DNA of 64,000 bases from Xanthomonas boreopolis. Its GTDB lineage: Bacteria > Pseudomonadota > Gammaproteobacteria > Xanthomonadales > Xanthomonadaceae. Below, in pieces: positions 29,109 through 38,800 of this stretch. Both the position numbers and the translations under genes were made by a program. How positions within the stretch are numbered: the first letter of the stretch is position 1; every line of letters begins with the position of its first letter. The stretch spans positions 1 through 64,000 of the forward strand of contig BNBA01000003.1 in assembly GCA_014654535.1 (NCBI GenBank). Reading direction: 5' to 3'. The notes beneath the pieces are model-generated. The model saw only the letters and a list, made by a program, of their open reading frames with translations, searched no databases and had not been told where the DNA came from.

Positions 29109-29339
29109 ATGCCGTTGATCCTCTACCAGCGCGACGACTGCCATCTGTGCGACGCCGCCGTCGCCGTGCTGGCGCAGGCACGCGCCGGCGATTTCGCCAG
29201 CGTATTCATCGACGACGACGAGGCCCTGGAGGCGCGCTACGGCACGCGCGTGCCGGTGCTGGCGGACGTGAACGGACGCGAACTGGACTGGCCGTTCGAC
29301 GCTGCGCGGTTGCGCGGTTGGCTCGACGGGAGCGGATGA
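29109..29339 (+). CDS. Glutaredoxin-like (DUF836) thioredoxin-fold protein
   Basis: 76 residues. The redox motif CHLC appears at residues 11-14 in YQRDDCHLCDAA, and the cis-proline loop RVPVL follows. The size and motif fit the DUF836/glutaredoxin 2-like family, probably a small cytoplasmic thiol-disulfide protein. The sequence ends in a GWLDG helix. It is convergent with the AadA-like gene, 18 bases away. Confidence 0.85.
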   Translation: MPLILYQRDDCHLCDAAVAVLAQARAGDFASVFIDDDEALEARYGTRVPVLADVNGRELDWPFDAARLRGWLDGSG

Positions 29340-29357
29340 GGCCGCCCGGCCCGTCGA

Positions 29358-30161
29358 TCAACGCCCTTCGTCCGGTCGGTCGAGCAACGGCAGGATGTTC
29401 GCCTTGGCGAAACGGATGAAGGCCTCGGTCCGTTCGGGATCGGGGGGCACGTCGCCCACGACCAGGCCTCGATAGACATCGCGGGCCTCGCGCAGGATCG
29501 GTCGGTGCTCGCCGGGCAGGCGTTCCAGCAGCCAATCCGCGGCACTGTCCTTGGGGGCGATCCGCCCCGTCGAGGCGCTGTACCAGATGCGGGCGAGCGC
29601 GAGCATGATGTGCCGTTCCTCGCCTTGCCAGTCCTCGGCGGAATTCCATTGCGCCACGGTATCGGCCAGGGCACCGGCGAAGTCGCGTGCGGGGACCGGG
29701 TCGAACAGCGCCTGCGCCGGCGGGCCGAACAGCGCGAGGCTGTGCTGCCTCGCCTTCGTCAGCAATATCGCCAGGTCGTGGTCGAGCATCGGCGGTTCGA
29801 ACGTGCCGCCCAGCAGGTCCTGCCGGAGCCATTCGCCGAACTGCAGTTCGCGCCGGGCCGGGTAGCGCCAGGGCACCACCTCGCCATGGGCGACGACGGT
29901 CACTTCCAGCGGGCGCCACGACGTATCGCCGGGCGGCGCCGAGACGGCCAGAAGATCGAGCAGGAGCGCTCGGCGGACGGATTCGTCGGGCGCGACGCGG
30001 GCGGTGACCAGCAGGTCGATGTCGCTTTGCGGCTTGAGGCCGCCGTCCATCGCCGAACCGAACAGGTGGATGGCCTGCACGGTGTTGCCCAGGTGGCGCT
30101 CGATCGTGGCGCAGGCGCGGGTGGTCTGCTGGACGATTTCTTCAGGCAGGTGCCGGGGCAT
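29358..30161 (-). CDS. AadA-like aminoglycoside (3'')(9) nucleotidyltransferase
   Basis: 267 residues, similar in length to AadA (about 260). The nucleotidyltransferase motif reads HLFGSAMDGGLKPQSDIDLL, with GS at 35-36 and catalytic Asp47/Asp49. LTKARQHSLALFGPPA, LARIWYSASTGRIAPKDSA and DWLLERLPGEH follow the order seen in ANT(3'')-I enzymes, which adenylate streptomycin and spectinomycin. Base composition matches the surroundings, and no attC site, integrase or IS flanks it, so this looks like an intrinsic chromosomal gene. Met 30161 has only a weak GGA site. Resistance is inferred, not shown. Confidence 0.85.
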   Translation of the reverse strand: MPRHLPEEIVQQTTRACATIERHLGNTVQAIHLFGSAMDGGLKPQSDIDLLVTARVAPDESVRRALLLDLLAVSAPPGDTSWRPLEVTVVAHGEVVPWRYPARRELQFGEWLRQDLLGGTFEPPMLDHDLAILLTKARQHSLALFGPPAQALFDPVPARDFAGALADTVAQWNSAEDWQGEERHIMLALARIWYSASTGRIAPKDSAADWLLERLPGEHRPILREARDVYRGLVVGDVPPDPERTEAFIRFAKANILPLLDRPDEGR

Positions 30162-30209
30162 TCCGATGCGTGTCTGGAAAGGAATGCCCGATTGTGGCGC
30201 ATGCGGCGC

Positions 30210-30244
30210 AAAAAAAACGGCGGACCCGACGAGTAGTCCGCCGT
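30210..30244 (-). terminator. Strong intrinsic terminator of the YceI operon
   Basis: ACGGCGGAC and GTCCGCCGT form a 9-base stem with a 10-base loop (30217-30244), followed on the minus strand by a run of eight T. It lies 36 bases beyond the stop of the second YceI gene and separates that operon from the AadA-like gene. Confidence 0.9.
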
Positions 30245-30279
30245 GCAACGGCATGTGGAGCCGCATGCCGGTATGGCGA

Positions 30280-30846
30280 TCACTTCGCCTTGAGGATCAC
30301 CTTGGTGCTGATCGCGGTCTCGTTCGGGATGGTCTTGGTGTCGGCCCAGTCGCCGCCGCCCACACCGAAGTCGAGGCGGTTCACCGTGGCCTTGCCCGAC
30401 AGCACCGGCTGCGCGCCGGGCGTCCAGGTGAAGGTCAGCGTCACCGGCTTGGCCACGCCGCGCAGCTCCAGGGTGCCGTCGGCGGCGTACTGGTTGCCGC
30501 CTAGCGCGCGGAACTTGTTGGCGCGGTAGTGGGCGGTGGCGAACTTGGCGACGTCGAAGAAGTCCGGGCCCTGCAGGGTCGAGTCGCGGTCGCTGTTGCC
30601 GCTCTTGGCGCCGGCGAGCGGGATGGTGACGTCGAGCTTGCTGGCCGCGAGATTGGCCGGGTCGAAGCTCAGCTGGGTGTCGAAGCCGGGAAAGGTGCCG
30701 GTGAACACCTCGCCGTCGTACTTGGTGGCGAAGACCAGGATCGACCCCGGTGCCTGCACGTAGTCGGCGGCGATGGCGGGCGCGGTGGCGAGCATCGCGG
30801 CCAGCGAGGCGGCCACGGCGGCAGGAGCGGGGAAGCGGAACGACAT
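30280..30846 (-). CDS. YceI-family periplasmic lipid-binding protein
   Basis: 188 residues with a signal peptide (about 1-27, ATAPAIA). The YceI lipocalin-like fold binds polyprenyl chains such as isoprenoid quinones. Visible motifs: FTGTFPGFDTQLSFDPANLA, KFATAHYRANKF and GGDWADTKTIPNETAI. ATG 30846 is chosen because GAGGA lies upstream; ATG 30861 overlaps the previous stop and has no ribosome-binding site. Third gene of a YceI / b561 / YceI operon ended by a strong terminator. Confidence 0.92.
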   Translation of the reverse strand: MSFRFPAPAAVAASLAAMLATAPAIAADYVQAPGSILVFATKYDGEVFTGTFPGFDTQLSFDPANLAASKLDVTIPLAGAKSGNSDRDSTLQGPDFFDVAKFATAHYRANKFRALGGNQYAADGTLELRGVAKPVTLTFTWTPGAQPVLSGKATVNRLDFGVGGGDWADTKTIPNETAISTKVILKAK

Positions 30847-30857
30847 GGCGGGAGTCC

Positions 30858-31424
30858 TCATTGCTTGGGGGTGAGCCAACCCTGCGGCAGCATGCGCGCC
30901 AGGGTGGCGTCGCGCTGGAACAGGTGGTGGTAGAACGCCGCGCCGGCATGGGCGAGCACCACGGCGATCAGCAGCCAGAAGCCCCACTCGTGCGCGGAGT
31001 GCGACAGCGCGCGCAACTGCTCGTCGGGCGGGCTGAGCTTGGGCATCTCGAACAGGCCGAACCAATGGAACGGGCGCAGCCCGCTGGCCGAGTCGTACAG
31101 CCAGCCCGACAGCGGGATGGCGAAGATCAGCACGTACAGCAGCACGTGCGTGGCCGCGGCGATGCGTTCCTGCCAGCCGGGCGTGCCGGGCTCGGGCCTG
31201 GGCGCGCCGGCGTACAGGCGCCATGCCAGGCGCACGACGGCCAGCGCCAGCACGGTGATGCCCAGCGACTTGTGCGCGGTGTAGACCCAGAAGTACTTCG
31301 GCGTCTTGGGCAGGTCGCCCATGGTCAGCCCGACGATGCCCAGCAGCAGGATCAGCAGGGCGATCAGCCAATGCAGGAGCTGGCTCACGCCGCCCCAGCG
31401 GTCGGCGGTGTTCTTCAAGGTCAT
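30858..31424 (-). CDS. Cytochrome b561
   Basis: 188 residues with four transmembrane helices. The haem-ligand histidines are in LLHWLIALL, YTAHKSLGI, ATHVLLYVL and SAHEWGFWLL, in the positions expected for bacterial di-haem b561. It probably shuttles electrons with the quinone pool in the inner membrane. It is flanked on both sides by YceI genes and overlaps the upstream one by 4 bases. Confidence 0.93.
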   Translation of the reverse strand: MTLKNTADRWGGVSQLLHWLIALLILLLGIVGLTMGDLPKTPKYFWVYTAHKSLGITVLALAVVRLAWRLYAGAPRPEPGTPGWQERIAAATHVLLYVLIFAIPLSGWLYDSASGLRPFHWFGLFEMPKLSPPDEQLRALSHSAHEWGFWLLIAVVLAHAGAAFYHHLFQRDATLARMLPQGWLTPKQ

Positions 31425-32068
31425 GGCGTGGTTTCCGGCGTTGGCGTGGGGGCGTCGGGGGCTGGGGATCCGTCGTCGGCCTTGCCCTCGCGCACGGCCT
31501 CGGCCTCGATGCGCAGTTCCACCGTGTCGCCGATCATCGACTTCCATGCGTCGATGCCGAAGTCGCTGCGTTGCAGCGTGGCGGTCGCGGAAAAGCCGGC
31601 GGTGCGGCGGAACGGCGGCAGCGGGTGGCGCTTGAGCGCGTTGAGGGTGACCTCCAGGGTCGCCTCGCGGGTGACCCCGCGCAGGGTCAGCTGGCCGACC
31701 ACCTTGGCCCGGCCGGGGCCCTGCGGTTCGACCCGGGTGGAGACGAAGTGCGCCTCGGGAAAGCGCTCGCCGTCGAGCAGGCTGCGCGCCAGTACGGACT
31801 GGGTCCACTTGGGATCGCCCAGGTCAACCCGGGCGATCGGGACGCGCACGTCCAGGCGCGCGCCGGCCCAGTCGTCCGGGTCGAACACCAGCGTGCCGGT
31901 GCTGCCGGAGACCGTGCCCAGCGCCTTGGAGAAGCCGGCATGGTCGATGGCGAACAGGACCCGGGTGTGTACCGGGTCCAGTTCGTAGCGGGCCGGGGCC
32001 GCCGCGGCCGCGAAGGCGGCGAGGGCAAGGGCCGGGGCGAGCAGCAGGCGGAGGCGGGAGCGGGTCAT
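31421..32068 (-). CDS. YceI-family protein with Pro/Thr-rich tail
   Basis: 215 residues with a signal peptide (about 1-24). The YceI domain shows RYELDPVHTRVLFAIDHAGF, GTLVFDPDDWAGARLDVRVP, RFPEAHFVSTRVE and SDFGIDAWKSMIGDTVEL. A tail of about 20 Asp/Pro/Thr-rich residues is unusual. First gene of the operon; its stop overlaps the b561 start. The two YceI proteins share the fold but are clearly divergent, which suggests distinct ligands or partners. Confidence 0.92.
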   Translation of the reverse strand: MTRSRLRLLLAPALALAAFAAAAAPARYELDPVHTRVLFAIDHAGFSKALGTVSGSTGTLVFDPDDWAGARLDVRVPIARVDLGDPKWTQSVLARSLLDGERFPEAHFVSTRVEPQGPGRAKVVGQLTLRGVTREATLEVTLNALKRHPLPPFRRTAGFSATATLQRSDFGIDAWKSMIGDTVELRIEAEAVREGKADDGSPAPDAPTPTPETTP

Positions 32069-32165
32069 GGGCCGGGATTCTAGGCATATCCCGGCCGGGC
32101 ACGCTCGGCTTGCGCCCGCAACGATCCGTTGCGAGCATCTCGGGTTCGACGGTGAAGGAACGCCC

Positions 32166-35100
32166 ATGCGTGCGCTGAAAATCCTGCTGGCGGTGGCGCT
32201 GCTGCTGCACCTGCCCGCGCTGGCGGAGGTGCCGCAGATGCCGCGCTTCCGCCTGATCGACGCGACCTCGGGCCTGCCGTCCAGCTCGATCACCGCGATG
32301 GCGCAGGACCGGGCGGGCTACCTGTGGCTGGCGACCGGCGACGGCCTGGCGCGCTACGACGGTACCGGCTTCCAGGTCTGGCGCCACGACCCGGCCGATC
32401 CGCGTTCGCTGGCCGGCAATTCGGTGCAGACGCTGTACATCGACGCGCAGGACCGGATCTGGGTGAGCTCGGAGAGCGCGGGCATCAGCGTGCTCGATGC
32501 CGCCCGCACCGGTTTCCGCCGGTTCAACCACGCCAACCAACCGCGGATGAGCAACGACGACGTGTTCGTGCTCACCGGCCGGGGCAGCGAGATCTGGTTC
32601 GGGAACTACGGCGGCGACGTGCATCGCATCGATGCGGAGGGGCACGTCACCCGCTTCGACCTGGACCGGATGGAGGACCCATTGCCGCGCAGCCACGTGA
32701 TGGCATTGGCGGTGGATGGCGACGGCCGGCTCTGGGTGGGGACGCCGGAAGGGCTGGCCTGGTTCGACGGGAAGCGCATGCACCGCGAGTACCTGCCGGA
32801 TCCCGGGGCCGGCGTGTATTCGCTGGCGTGGACCGGCGGCATGCTGTGGGCAGGCAGCTCCAAGGGCATCTACCGGCGCGGCGCGGACGGGCATTGGCGG
32901 GCGCCGGCGTGGGCGCCGATGTTCGCCGGCGGCAACCTGCTGTGGTCGGTGGTGGATGCCGGCGACGGCGAGTTCTGGCTGGGCACGGAGAAGGGCTTGT
33001 GGCGCACGCGCGGCGAGCAGGCGCCGATACCGGTGTTCGACGGCGAGGCGCCGCTGGTGAGCGGCCGCAACGTGCAGGCGCTGCTGCGCGGCGGCGATGG
33101 CGGGCTGTGGGTGCCGATCCACGGCCGCGGCCTGGCCTACCTGCGCGAGGACTGGAAGCGCACCGCGGTCTTCCACCCGCCGCACGACCTGGGCGATGGC
33201 ATCTATTGCAGCCTGATGCCGGCGGCGCACTCGGGCGGGTTGTGGCAGATCGATCCGCAGGGGCGGCTGCAGCGCTTCGACATCCAGACCGGCGAGGCGA
33301 CGCTGACCGGCTGGCAGCACGACAAGCTGCGCTCGATGCAGGTGACCGCCGCGCACGAGGACCGGCGCGGCCGCCTGTGGCTGGGCAATCTCGACAGCGG
33401 CCTGGCGCGGCTGGACTTGCGCACCGGCGCGTTCCGGGAGTGGCCGCCGAGCGGCCCCGATCCCAGCCCCCAGTACGGCGCGCCGGACTGGGTGGTGGAG
33501 GCCGAGGACGGCAGCATCTGGGTGTCCACGCTCGGCGTACTGCAGCACCGCGACGGCGAGACCGGCAAGCTGCTCGACGAGATCCCCGGCGGGCATGGGC
33601 CGACCGAGAGCAACGTCGAGCAGCTCGGGCTGGGGCCCGACGGCGGGATCTGGGTGGCCGGCGGCGGTGGCGTGGCGGCATGGCAGCCGCGGACGCGGCG
33701 CTTCGAGCCGGTGCCGGGCCTGGAAGGCGCGCGCGTCTACGGCTTCGCCTTCAACGATCCACGGCATGTCTGGCTGCATCGCATGGCCGGATTGGAGCGC
33801 TGGCGCCGCGACGGCGCGCGCTGGGTGCGCGAGACCGCGATCGGCCCGGCCCAGGGACTGCCGGCCCTGGAGTCGATGGGCATGCAGCTGGATGCGGCGG
33901 GACGGATCTGGCTGGCGACCCAGCGCGGGCTGTGGCGGGTGGATGCCACGCAGGACCGGCCGCACCTGCGCGGCTTCGGCTTGCGCGACGGGCTCACCAG
34001 CCAGGAGTTCATCGATGGCTGCCTGCTGATGGCGCAGGACGGCGTGCTGGTTGGCGGCACCGCCGACGGCTACGTGGTGCTGCTGGACACGACGATGCCG
34101 GACCCGGCGCCGTTCACGCCGGAAATGATGCTGGAGGGAGCCAGCGTGCTGCGCGAGGGCCGGCGCGTGGACCTGGCCGGCGACGGTTTCGTCCTGCATG
34201 CCGACGACCGGCAACTGCAGGTCGGCATGCGCCTGCTCTCGTTCGGCGACCCCACCGCCAACCGCTATCGTTCCTGGCTGCATGGCCTGGACACCGGTTG
34301 GGTGGAACAGGGCACGACCGGCATGCGCGAGTTCTCCGCGCTGCCGGCCGGCGACTACACGCTGGACTTGCAGGGCGTGGACGCGGCGGGCAATGCATCG
34401 AAGGTGCGCACCCTGCGCTTCTCGGTGGCGCCGCCATGGTGGCGCAGCGGGTGGGGCGTAGCGACGCTGGCGGCGGTGGTGGCCGTGTCCGCCGTGTTGC
34501 TGGCGGCGCTGTACCGGCGGCGGGTGCGGGTGCGCAGCGAGCGCCAGCTGGAACAGCACAAGCGCGAGCTGGCCGAGCATGCTTCCGAGGCCAAGAGCCG
34601 GTTCCTGGCGACGCTCGGCCACGAGGTGCGCACGCCGATGACCGGGGTGCTCGGGATGGCGGAACTGCTGCTGGCCACGCCGCTGGATGCGCGCCAGCAC
34701 GGCTACGCGGCTTCGATCCAGTCGGCCGGCAAGCACCTGCTGCGCTTGGTCAACGATGCGCTGGACCTGGCGCGCATCGAGGCCGGCAAGCTGCCGCTGG
34801 ACGCGCGCAACTTCGACCTGCGGGAAATGCTCGACCAGGTCTGCGCGCTGGTGCGGCCGATGGCCGAGGCCAAGGGCCTGCGCTTCGAGTTCCGCAGCGA
34901 GCCGAACCTGCCGCGCGCGCTGCACGGCGACAGCAACCGTGTGCAGCAGATCCTGCTCAACCTGCTGGTCAACGCGATCAAGTTCACCGAGCGCGGCCAT
35001 GTCTCGCTGCATGCGGCACGGCCGCCGGGCGGCGGCGTCGGCAGCGGCATCTGGTTCGAGATCCGCGATACCGGCCCCGGTATCGGCGTCGAGCAGCGCG

Positions 35101-35729
35101 AGCGGTTGTTCCGCCGCTTCGAACAGGCCGACGGCGCGCGTACCGCGGCGCGCTACGGGGGCAGCGGCCTGGGCCTGGCGATCTGCCGCGAACTGGCGAT
35201 CGCGATGGGAGGCCGCATCGATGTCGACAGCGCGCTCGGGCAGGGCACGCGCTTCGAGGTGGAATTGCCGCTGCGCTGGTCGGCGGGCGCGGCCCCGGCC
35301 GCGGCAGGGATGGCGCCCCGTTCGCCGGCGCGTTCGTTGCGGCTGTTGCTGGTGGAGGACGACCCGACCGTCGCCGAGGTGATCGGCGGGCTGCTGCGCG
35401 CGCGCGGACACGAGGTGATACACGCCGTGCACGGGCTGGCGGCGCTGGCGGAGGTGGCGTCGGGCGCGTTCGACGCCGGTTTCTGCGATCTCGATCTGCC
35501 GGGGCTCGATGGCCTGGCGCTGGTTCGGCAGTTGCGCGCGATGGGTCATGCGTTCCCGCTGGTGGCGATCACCGCCCGTTCCGATGCCGATGCCGAGCCC
35601 GATGCGTTGGACGCCGGTTTCGACGGTTTCCTGCGCAAGCCGTTGACCGGCGACCTGCTGGAGGAGGCGTTGGCCGGCATACTGGACGGGGCGGGCTCGC
35701 CGATGGTGGATCGCTACCGCCATGAGTGA
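32166..35729 (+). CDS. Hybrid sensor histidine kinase 1 of a tandem triplet
   Basis: 1187 residues. Signal peptide (about 1-20), then a periplasmic two-bladed propeller sensor of Reg_prop-type repeats (DRAGYLWLATGDGLARYDG, DRIWVSSESAGISVLD and others). A Y_Y_Y domain (about 670-750, ending SVAPPWWRS), one transmembrane helix, HisKA and HATPase_c follow, then a receiver. The phospho-accepting His is His819 in LGHEVRTPMTG. ATP-binding boxes are NLLVNAIKFTERG, RDTGPGIG and GGSGLGLAICREL. The receiver Asp is Asp1108 in FCDLDLPGLDG. No DNA-binding or Hpt domain follows. GAAGGA precedes ATG 32166. It opens the three-kinase array and is divergent from the YceI operon. Confidence 0.95.
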   Translation: MRALKILLAVALLLHLPALAEVPQMPRFRLIDATSGLPSSSITAMAQDRAGYLWLATGDGLARYDGTGFQVWRHDPADPRSLAGNSVQTLYIDAQDRIWVSSESAGISVLDAARTGFRRFNHANQPRMSNDDVFVLTGRGSEIWFGNYGGDVHRIDAEGHVTRFDLDRMEDPLPRSHVMALAVDGDGRLWVGTPEGLAWFDGKRMHREYLPDPGAGVYSLAWTGGMLWAGSSKGIYRRGADGHWRAPAWAPMFAGGNLLWSVVDAGDGEFWLGTEKGLWRTRGEQAPIPVFDGEAPLVSGRNVQALLRGGDGGLWVPIHGRGLAYLREDWKRTAVFHPPHDLGDGIYCSLMPAAHSGGLWQIDPQGRLQRFDIQTGEATLTGWQHDKLRSMQVTAAHEDRRGRLWLGNLDSGLARLDLRTGAFREWPPSGPDPSPQYGAPDWVVEAEDGSIWVSTLGVLQHRDGETGKLLDEIPGGHGPTESNVEQLGLGPDGGIWVAGGGGVAAWQPRTRRFEPVPGLEGARVYGFAFNDPRHVWLHRMAGLERWRRDGARWVRETAIGPAQGLPALESMGMQLDAAGRIWLATQRGLWRVDATQDRPHLRGFGLRDGLTSQEFIDGCLLMAQDGVLVGGTADGYVVLLDTTMPDPAPFTPEMMLEGASVLREGRRVDLAGDGFVLHADDRQLQVGMRLLSFGDPTANRYRSWLHGLDTGWVEQGTTGMREFSALPAGDYTLDLQGVDAAGNASKVRTLRFSVAPPWWRSGWGVATLAAVVAVSAVLLAALYRRRVRVRSERQLEQHKRELAEHASEAKSRFLATLGHEVRTPMTGVLGMAELLLATPLDARQHGYAASIQSAGKHLLRLVNDALDLARIEAGKLPLDARNFDLREMLDQVCALVRPMAEAKGLRFEFRSEPNLPRALHGDSNRVQQILLNLLVNAIKFTERGHVSLHAARPPGGGVGSGIWFEIRDTGPGIGVEQRERLFRRFEQADGARTAARYGGSGLGLAICRELAIAMGGRIDVDSALGQGTRFEVELPLRWSAGAAPAAAGMAPRSPARSLRLLLVEDDPTVAEVIGGLLRARGHEVIHAVHGLAALAEVASGAFDAGFCDLDLPGLDGLALVRQLRAMGHAFPLVAITARSDADAEPDALDAGFDGFLRKPLTGDLLEEALAGILDGAGSPMVDRYRHE

Positions 35730-35813
35730 ACGGATGCGGCGGCCCGCGAACAGGGACACCAGGAAAACGATCATGCGTGGATGGTTCGACACCACCAGGG
35801 GGACGCGCGGCCG

Positions 35814-38800
35814 ATGAAGACCGCCATCGCATGTTGGCTGGCCATGCTGCTTGCGTGGGCGACCGTCGACGCATCCGCGGCCGGCGTGGAGACCCCGCGC
35901 ATGCGCCGGCTCGGCGTGGCCGAGGGCTTGCCCTCGCGGATGGTGCTGGCGTTGGCGCAGGATCGCCAGGGCTACATCTGGGTGGCCACCGACGACGGTC
36001 TCGCGCGCTACGACGGCCTGCAGTTCCGGACCTGGCGGCACGTGCCGGACGATCCGGCCTCGCTGCCGGCCAACAGCGTGGAGACGCTGCTGGTGGATCC
36101 GCTCGATCGCGTCTGGGTCGGCACCAACGGCGGCGGCCTGGGCATGCTGGACGCCGGGCGGGATGCGGTACGGCAGTTTCCGGACGTGGACGCGGCCTGC
36201 CGTTCGCAGCCGTGGGCGCTGGCCTATGCCGAACAGGCGCTGTGGGTCGGCACCAGCGAGGCGGGGATATGCCGGCGCGACGAACGGGGCCAGGTCACCG
36301 TCTATCGCGCCGACCCCGGCAACCCCGAGGCGCTGCCCAGCGACACCGTCTACAGCATGGCGACCGACGGGCGCGGCCGGCTCTGGATCGGCACCGGCGC
36401 CGGATTGGTGCGGATGGAGCGCGGCCGCTTCACCCGCATCGCGGTGCCGCAGCTAGGCGAACGTTCGATCATGAAGGTCAGCATCGAGGCCGACGGGACG
36501 GTGTGGGCCGGCAGCGGCAGCGGCCTGTTCCGGATCTCGGCCGACGACCGGGCGGTGCCGGCGCCGTGGCCCAAGGGCGGCGAGCTGCGTGCCGGTGCGG
36601 TCGTGCACGATCGCAACGGCGGTTACTGGATCGGCTCCGCCGACGGCCTGTTCCGCGACGGCGACGGCCAGTTGCGGCTGATGGCGGGCGATCGCGGCAG
36701 CGGTTTCCTCACGGGCAACAGCGGCGTGCTGGACATCCTGCAGGACCACGAGGGCGGGGTCTGGTTCGGGTTGATCAACCAGGGGCTGGCCTACCTGCCT
36801 CCGGGATGGCAGCGCTTCTCCACCTTCCTGGAAGCGGAAGGGCAGTCGCTGGAAAGCCTGTTCATGGTCAACGCGGCGGCGCAGGGCCGCGATTTCCTCG
36901 TCGCGACCTCGCAGGGCGTGTATCGCCTGCAGGCCGATGGCGGCATTCGCCGGGTCGTCGGCCTCGACGCGATCGGCAAGGGCACGGTGCGCTCGGTGCT
37001 GCCGATGCCGGATGGCCGGTTGTGGCTGGGCCGCCCGGGGCGGCTGACGATCTACGACCCTGCCAGCGGGCGCAGCCAGGACCTGCTCACCGGCTTCGGC
37101 GAGGAAGGCTTCAAGCTGGTCGACCTGCTGCGCACCGCGCCCGACGGCAGCGTGTGGATGTCGGTGTCCGGCGGTGGCGTGCAGCACCGCGCCGCGGATG
37201 GCCGGGTACTGGACAGCATCGCCTTCGAGGATGGGCGCGGGCTGCCGGAAGGCCAGGTCGAGCAATTGCGCCACGGGCCGGACGGCCGGCTATGGGTGGC
37301 GAGCGCCGGAGCCTTGCGCGCCTGGACGGGCGAGCGCTTCGAGCCGGTGCCGGGCTTGGCCGCGGGCCTGGTCTACGACTTCGTCTTCGTCGCGCCGGAT
37401 ACGCTGTGGGTGGCGCGCGCCGGCGCCATCGAGCGCTACCGATGGGATGGCCGCGCGCTGGAGCGCCAGCAGCGCATCGATGCCGCGCAGGGCATGCCCG
37501 CCACCGAGATCGGGGGAATCGTGGCCGGCGCGGACGGCTCGGTATGGGCGACTACGCCGCGCGGCATGGTGCAGTACCTGCCGGGCCAGCCGCGGGTGCG
37601 CGTGTTCACCGCCGACGACGGCCTGCCGGATGCCGAGTTCTCGATCCGGCCGCCCGCGGCCAACGCCTACGGGCAAGTGCTGGCATGGACGGCGAGCGGG
37701 CTGGTGGAGTTCGAGCCCGCGCGCCGGTTCCCGCCGCTGCCGCCATCGCCGCTGGTGATCGAGTCGATGGACGTGCGCCGCGGCGATGCCGAACATGCCG
37801 CGCCGCTGTCCCCGGCCGCGCTGCCGGTGCTGAAAGCCGAGGACCGCGACCTGCGCATCGCCGCGCGATTGCTGTCGTACGTCAATCCCCGGCGCACCCG
37901 CTACCGCTACCGGGTGGAAGGCTACGACCAGAACTGGGTGGAACAGGACCACCAGGGCGTGCGCGTGCTGTCGCGATTGCCGGCCGGGCATTACCGGATC
38001 GAAGTACAGGCGCGCGGCGTGGAGAACGATTGGACGCCGGCGCAGGCGCTGGACGTGAAGGTGCTGCCGCCGTGGTGGCGCAGCTGGCCGGCGCTGGCCG
38101 CCCTGGCCCTGCTGCTGGCCTTGCTGGGCTGGTGGGCGGTGCGCGCGTCGCGGCGGCGCCAGCGTTCGCGCCAGGAGATGGCCTTGTCGAAGCAGCGCCA
38201 GGAACTGGCGGAGAAGGCCTCGCTGGCCAAGACCCGCTTCCTGGCCACGCTCGGCCACGAGGTACGCACGCCGATGACCGGCGTGCTCGGCATGAGCGAG
38301 CTGTTGCTCGATACCCCGCTGCAACCGCGCCAGCGCGCGCACGTCGAATCGATCCGCCTGGCCGGCCTGCACCTGCTGCGGCTGGTCAACGACGCGCTCG
38401 ACCTGGCGCGCATCGAGGCCGGCAAGCTGGAGCTGGAGCACAAGCCGTTCGCGTTGCGCCAGGTGCTGGAGGAGCTGGCCGATTTCATGGAGCCGATCGC
38501 GCAGTCGCGCGGCCTTGCGTTCGAGCGCGCGCTCGACGTACCGGCGGACCTCGTCGTCGAAGGCGACGCCACCCGGCTGCGCCAGGTGCTGATGAACCTG
38601 CTCGGCAACGCGATCAAGTTCACCGAGCGCGGCAGCGTCGGGCTGGCGGCGGCGCAGGACGATGCCCGCGGCACGCTGCGCTTCGCGGTCAGCGATACCG
38701 GCCCCGGCATCAACGCCGAGCAGCAGGCGCGGATCTTCCAGCGCTTCGAGCAGGGCGAGGGCGCGCGCACCGCGTCGCGCTACGGCGGCAGCGGCCTGGG

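Noticed and set aside
29340-30209. Integron cassette around the AadA-like gene
   Set aside because: No attC-like imperfect inverted repeat or GTTRRRY core was seen, and base composition is local.
31824-36041. Minus-strand open frame of about 1400 codons
   Set aside because: It runs antisense to YceI and the first kinase, is His/Gln/Arg-rich, and has no domain. It is a GC-driven shadow.
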